From Haliclystus octoradiatus (taxonomy: Eukaryota > Cnidaria > Staurozoa > Stauromedusae > Haliclystidae): DNA of 64,000 bases. The notes beneath the pieces were generated by a model, which ran no database searches, had not been told where the DNA came from, and saw only the letters and a list, made by a program, of their open reading frames with translations. Location of the stretch: positions 12,035,520 through 12,099,519 of the forward strand of contig OU744449.1 in assembly GCA_916610825.1 (NCBI GenBank), read 5' to 3'. Both the position numbers and the translations under genes were made by a program. This document shows positions 60,886 to 64,000 of the stretch, piece by piece. Every line of letters starts with the position of its first letter. Position 1 is the stretch's first letter.

Positions 60886-61390
60886 TGGCTGCCTGTCATG
60901 CAATTTGATAATACCTCTATGATTATAAACAACATGTAAGTCAATACTGCAAATGATGTCTGTCAAACAGCCCCGTTGGTAAAATGGCAGGCAATCTAAG
61001 AGTAATAATTCCTTTGCCAAATTTTTGCAGAGCAATATTATTTTACTAACTATCCAATAGTCTAATAGACTGTCCTTCGAATTGTCCACCAGCTTCCTGG
61101 ATGGGCAACCAATCTAGTAATTTTTCAGTCAAAATCAACAAAATATACATTTTATTACTTTGAGCCAAGACTGCCTGTCAAATAGTTCCGCTTCCTAAAT
61201 GGTAGGCAGTGTAATAATTATTCTTTTGTAACTGCCTGTCAAATAAATCCCAGCGCTATTTGACAGGCAGTTATAAATCACTTGAATCAATAAAGTATGA
61301 CGTATCCACTTCTGCGCATGCGTGTTAGACTGCCTGTCAAATAGCCGCAGTGCTAAATGGTAGGCTGCCTGTCAAATAGTCTCAGCCAAG
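60886..61390. repeat. Cluster of short palindromes (CTGCCTGTCAAATAG family)
   Basis: Five or more small inverted units start with ACTGCCTGTCAAATA and end with TAGGCAGT or TTGACAGGCAGT. The best, 61231..61271, has two perfect 15-bp arms. Units alternate in orientation over 500 bp. Confidence 0.75.
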
Positions 61391-62139
61391 AGTTTAACTT
61401 TCACTCTTTCAAGTACTCTTTGTAACTAGCCCCACTATCAGCGATGTCGCCTCGTTTACAAAAGTATTGATATTAATAATTTCTTTTTTTTCTTTTTTTA
61501 GTTCTGTAAAACAACAGTGGTTGGTTTATATACAAAATTTAAAATAGTAGTACATAATATTAAATAGCTATATCTAAGATGTTTTGATAAATTTTCTGAA
61601 CTTAATTTAGATTTAAAAGTAAATGCAGATTTAGAGATAATTGGTTATAAATATGCATTACTAAATGAGTTACAAAATTACATTGTCGTGACCATGACAA
61701 CACTACATATGACTTCGCGTTTTATAGGTAAACGTACGTCAGATGTGTACAGTATGTAAATTTAGTATTTACAGAGATATCATCACTCATCTCAGAAAAA
61801 ATAAATTTCCATCGTTTCTTAATTCTCTGCTAGAAAGTGGCACATTCCAAGAAATAGAATAGGATATTAAAGGGCAATATCTTCTATAACAATGATTCTG
61901 TGCTTTGATATCATTCGAAAGTGTGGAATTGGAAAGAAAACAAACGACAACAAATAATTCACATAAGGCAATCTACTTTATGCAACAAGACTTGTTATCT
62001 TATTTAAAGGAAGATATTTCTCATTTAAGGATGTTTTGAAAACAAAAATCTTGCTGGCCTCAGCACAATAAGTATCGAAATTTGACTAACTATATTAAAG
62101 ATAGATGGTCAATGTATTATACACAATAAATATTTACAC
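61391..62139. other. Region downstream of cyclin T
   Basis: AT-rich, probably including the cyclin T 3' UTR on the minus strand. No other gene is seen. Confidence 0.4.
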
Positions 62140-63904
62140 CTATTCAGGAGGAGGAGGAGGCGGTGGTGGGGATATAGGAGGAGGTGGTGGGGGATGCGAT
62201 GGGAGATCTGACGGGATAGGAGGAGTAAAGCTACTACGACTAGAATCGTAATATGGATTTGATGCTGATGAACCACTGCTCTGCCCAATAGATGGTAACG
62301 AGATATTACCTAGTGTTGGTATTGGTGGAGGGGGGACAAGGGGTAACATGTGAATGGCGGTGGCAGATGGGGCTGGGGGAGGGGGAGGAGGAGGAGGAGG
62401 TAAAGTATTAATTGTTCGTGATTGTTGTTTAGTTGTATTTGAAGCAGTTGAAGATGACATATTGATTGATGGTGCAGTTGGTGCTGGTGGTCTGTGTTTA
62501 GATTGATGTGAGTTTTTATTACTGTTAGATGGTTTCTTTTCAAGAAGCTTGTTCAAGTCTTTTCGTAGTGCATCAGCTTGTGCAATACGATTACTGCTCT
62601 GTGATGATGATGGTCTATGACTTTGATGCTCATTTGATTTCGAACTATGAGTGGCTGATGAGCCATCTGATGATCTTTTGTCACGATGCACATGTTCATT
62701 ACTCGCATTTATTGGTTTTTCAGAATCAGATTTTAAACGCTTTGCAGGACTTCCGTCAAGAGATGCCTTACTATTTGTGCCAGAGTGATGATGTCTGCTC
62801 TGTCCATGTGAATGCACTTTTACTTGTTTAGACGAAGACGAATGACCGGGCTTTACTTCACCACTGGCTGATCGCTTTGGGGCTGAGCTTGCTGAAGAAC
62901 TTGTAGCCTCTTTTTCACCAGATTTCCCAGAAGAAGAGCTATGATTCTTTGATGACGAAGATTGGTGATGCGAGTGATGATGGTGGTGGTGATGTGACTT
63001 ACGATGATGCGATGAAGTTCCTTGGCTTGTAGAGCTTGAAGCAGAAGAATTACTAGCATTTGCTGTTGACATACTTGTAGATGAGCTACTTTCACCATGC
63101 TTGAGTGGTTTTGGACTTGACTTTCCAGTTGACTCAAGACCTGTTTGAGATTCTGATGCACTGTTTGGCTGTTTATTAGATGATCCATTTCCGAGTTTGG
63201 ATGAAGAGCTCCCGATATCAGCTGATGTCTTTTTGGATTGGAGGTTTCCACCCTGAAAAGTAATAAATAAGTGCCATGAATAGCTGACAATATCATGCAT
63301 CCTAGCATGTAGATAAATTAGTTGTAATCTAACCTCAAACTGTTTGACACATACAGAAGTACAATTCCATGTGAAAAATTGGTTCATTACACAAAGAAAA
63401 AGTTTCTATAGGTACATGTTCCTCCTGTATGTTCTAACTTTGTGCGACTATTACCCTTCCGAAATGCAGTCTAAGTGAAAACACAAAGTAGATAACCTTG
63501 AATTCCAAGCAATTAGAGCTGTAACTTCATAATCTGATACCTGCGTTACCAAACTTGAAGATATGAAAAAAAGAGCGATATGATGTTGGGAAAGACCTGG
63601 CTGTAGCCGGGGTGAATGTGGGAGCAAATCATCATATACACAGGTGGAAAAAACAGCCTGCCCTTCATTTTCAACCGGGCAAGCCTGCCTCATATAAACA
63701 AACTTTTAGTGATCCCCCTTTTCTCTAGCTTGCAGATTCTAGCGAAGGAGCATAATGCTTATTGATTAAAAAAACATTTGAAGAATATAATATGAGTAAA
63801 TAGGTGAAAATCATTTACCTTATAGACAACAGGACCAGAAGTAATCTTTCGTTTAAGTCTTGCTGGGCAGTTGTCTAATATTTTGATAAAGTATGAGCTC
63901 AATT
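62140..63904 (-). CDS. CCNT: Cyclin T (P-TEFb subunit), C-terminal two exons
   Basis: Exon 63904..63819 encodes ELSSYFIKILDNCPARLKRK, the end of the cyclin T second cyclin fold (family pattern FLQILEKTPxRLKR). It joins in phase 0 to exon 63252..62140, which encodes 370 aa: Ser-rich sequence, a histidine-rich stretch (SHHRKSHHHHHHHSHHQSSS), a lysine/serine part and a proline-rich end (PPPPPPISPPPPPPPPE, stop TAG). Cyclin T pairs with CDK9 to phosphorylate RNA polymerase II and release paused transcription. The His-rich region of vertebrate cyclin T1 promotes condensate formation and polymerase tail binding. The cyclin box lies outside the window. Cyclin K also ends proline-rich, but the His-rich block and LKR motif favour cyclin T. 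Confidence 0.88.
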
Positions 63905-64000
63905 CTAAAATAACATACAATATCATTCTTAACTTATATTAACATTATATATATATAAAAATGATAAAAGATGTAAAAATAGATACTTTTGAAAGACGCC

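Noticed and set aside
62310..63308. Long minus-strand frames overlapping the cyclin T exon
   Set aside because: Alternative-frame shadows of the compositionally biased cyclin T coding sequence.

Overview
The window is eukaryotic, AT-rich DNA from an animal. Genes are split by GT-AG introns, several proteins are animal-type (a MEIOC orthologue, a SLC25A39/40 carrier, a PDP-type mitochondrial phosphatase, a cyclin T), and introns and spacers are packed with remains of many transposon classes (hAT, piggyBac, P, pogo-like, Harbinger-like, DIRS and a LINE). A non-vertebrate metazoan, perhaps marine and possibly a tunicate, fits best, but the species cannot be fixed from the sequence.

Layout. At 0.3-0.8 kb a tiny two-exon minus-strand gene encodes an unrecognised 130-aa protein. 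1.0-6.2 kb is repeat-rich and holds a 1.8-kb hAT-type element with a perfect 8-bp target duplication. 7.3-17.3 kb is a large imperfect inverted duplication. Its right half carries an almost complete minus-strand coiled-coil gene (16426 to 11923) with precise splice sites but three in-frame stops and two frame breaks. Its left half carries a truncated mirror copy. 18.1-42.05 kb is one SLC25A39/40 gene on the minus strand; I assembled all 11 coding exons (347 codons, every junction in phase). Its introns contain a 104-bp minisatellite, piggyBac, DIRS, P-element and LINE wrecks, foldbacks and small inverted-repeat elements. 43.6-51.3 kb is a minus-strand MEIOC orthologue with at least seven exons and an unresolved 5' end. 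53.5-57.04 kb is a plus-strand four-exon gene for a 121-aa secreted peptide with four cysteines spaced CX6C-X13-CX6C. It converges on an intronless PDP-like phosphatase gene (57191-58573, minus). A plus-strand exon for a small one-pass membrane protein lies at 59.7 kb. 62.1-63.9 kb holds the last two exons of cyclin T on the minus strand; the gene continues beyond the window.

The most striking non-gene signal is a pair of type I hammerhead self-cleaving ribozyme motifs on the plus strand (19303-19347 and 49102-49146), embedded in a shared dispersed repeat of about 120 bp. Stems I and II are complete in both, and stem II differs by a compensatory base-pair change. One copy has an intact core; the other has lost the catalytic G of GAAA. 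This suggests a ribozyme-bearing retroelement family (retrozyme- or Penelope-related) in this genome.
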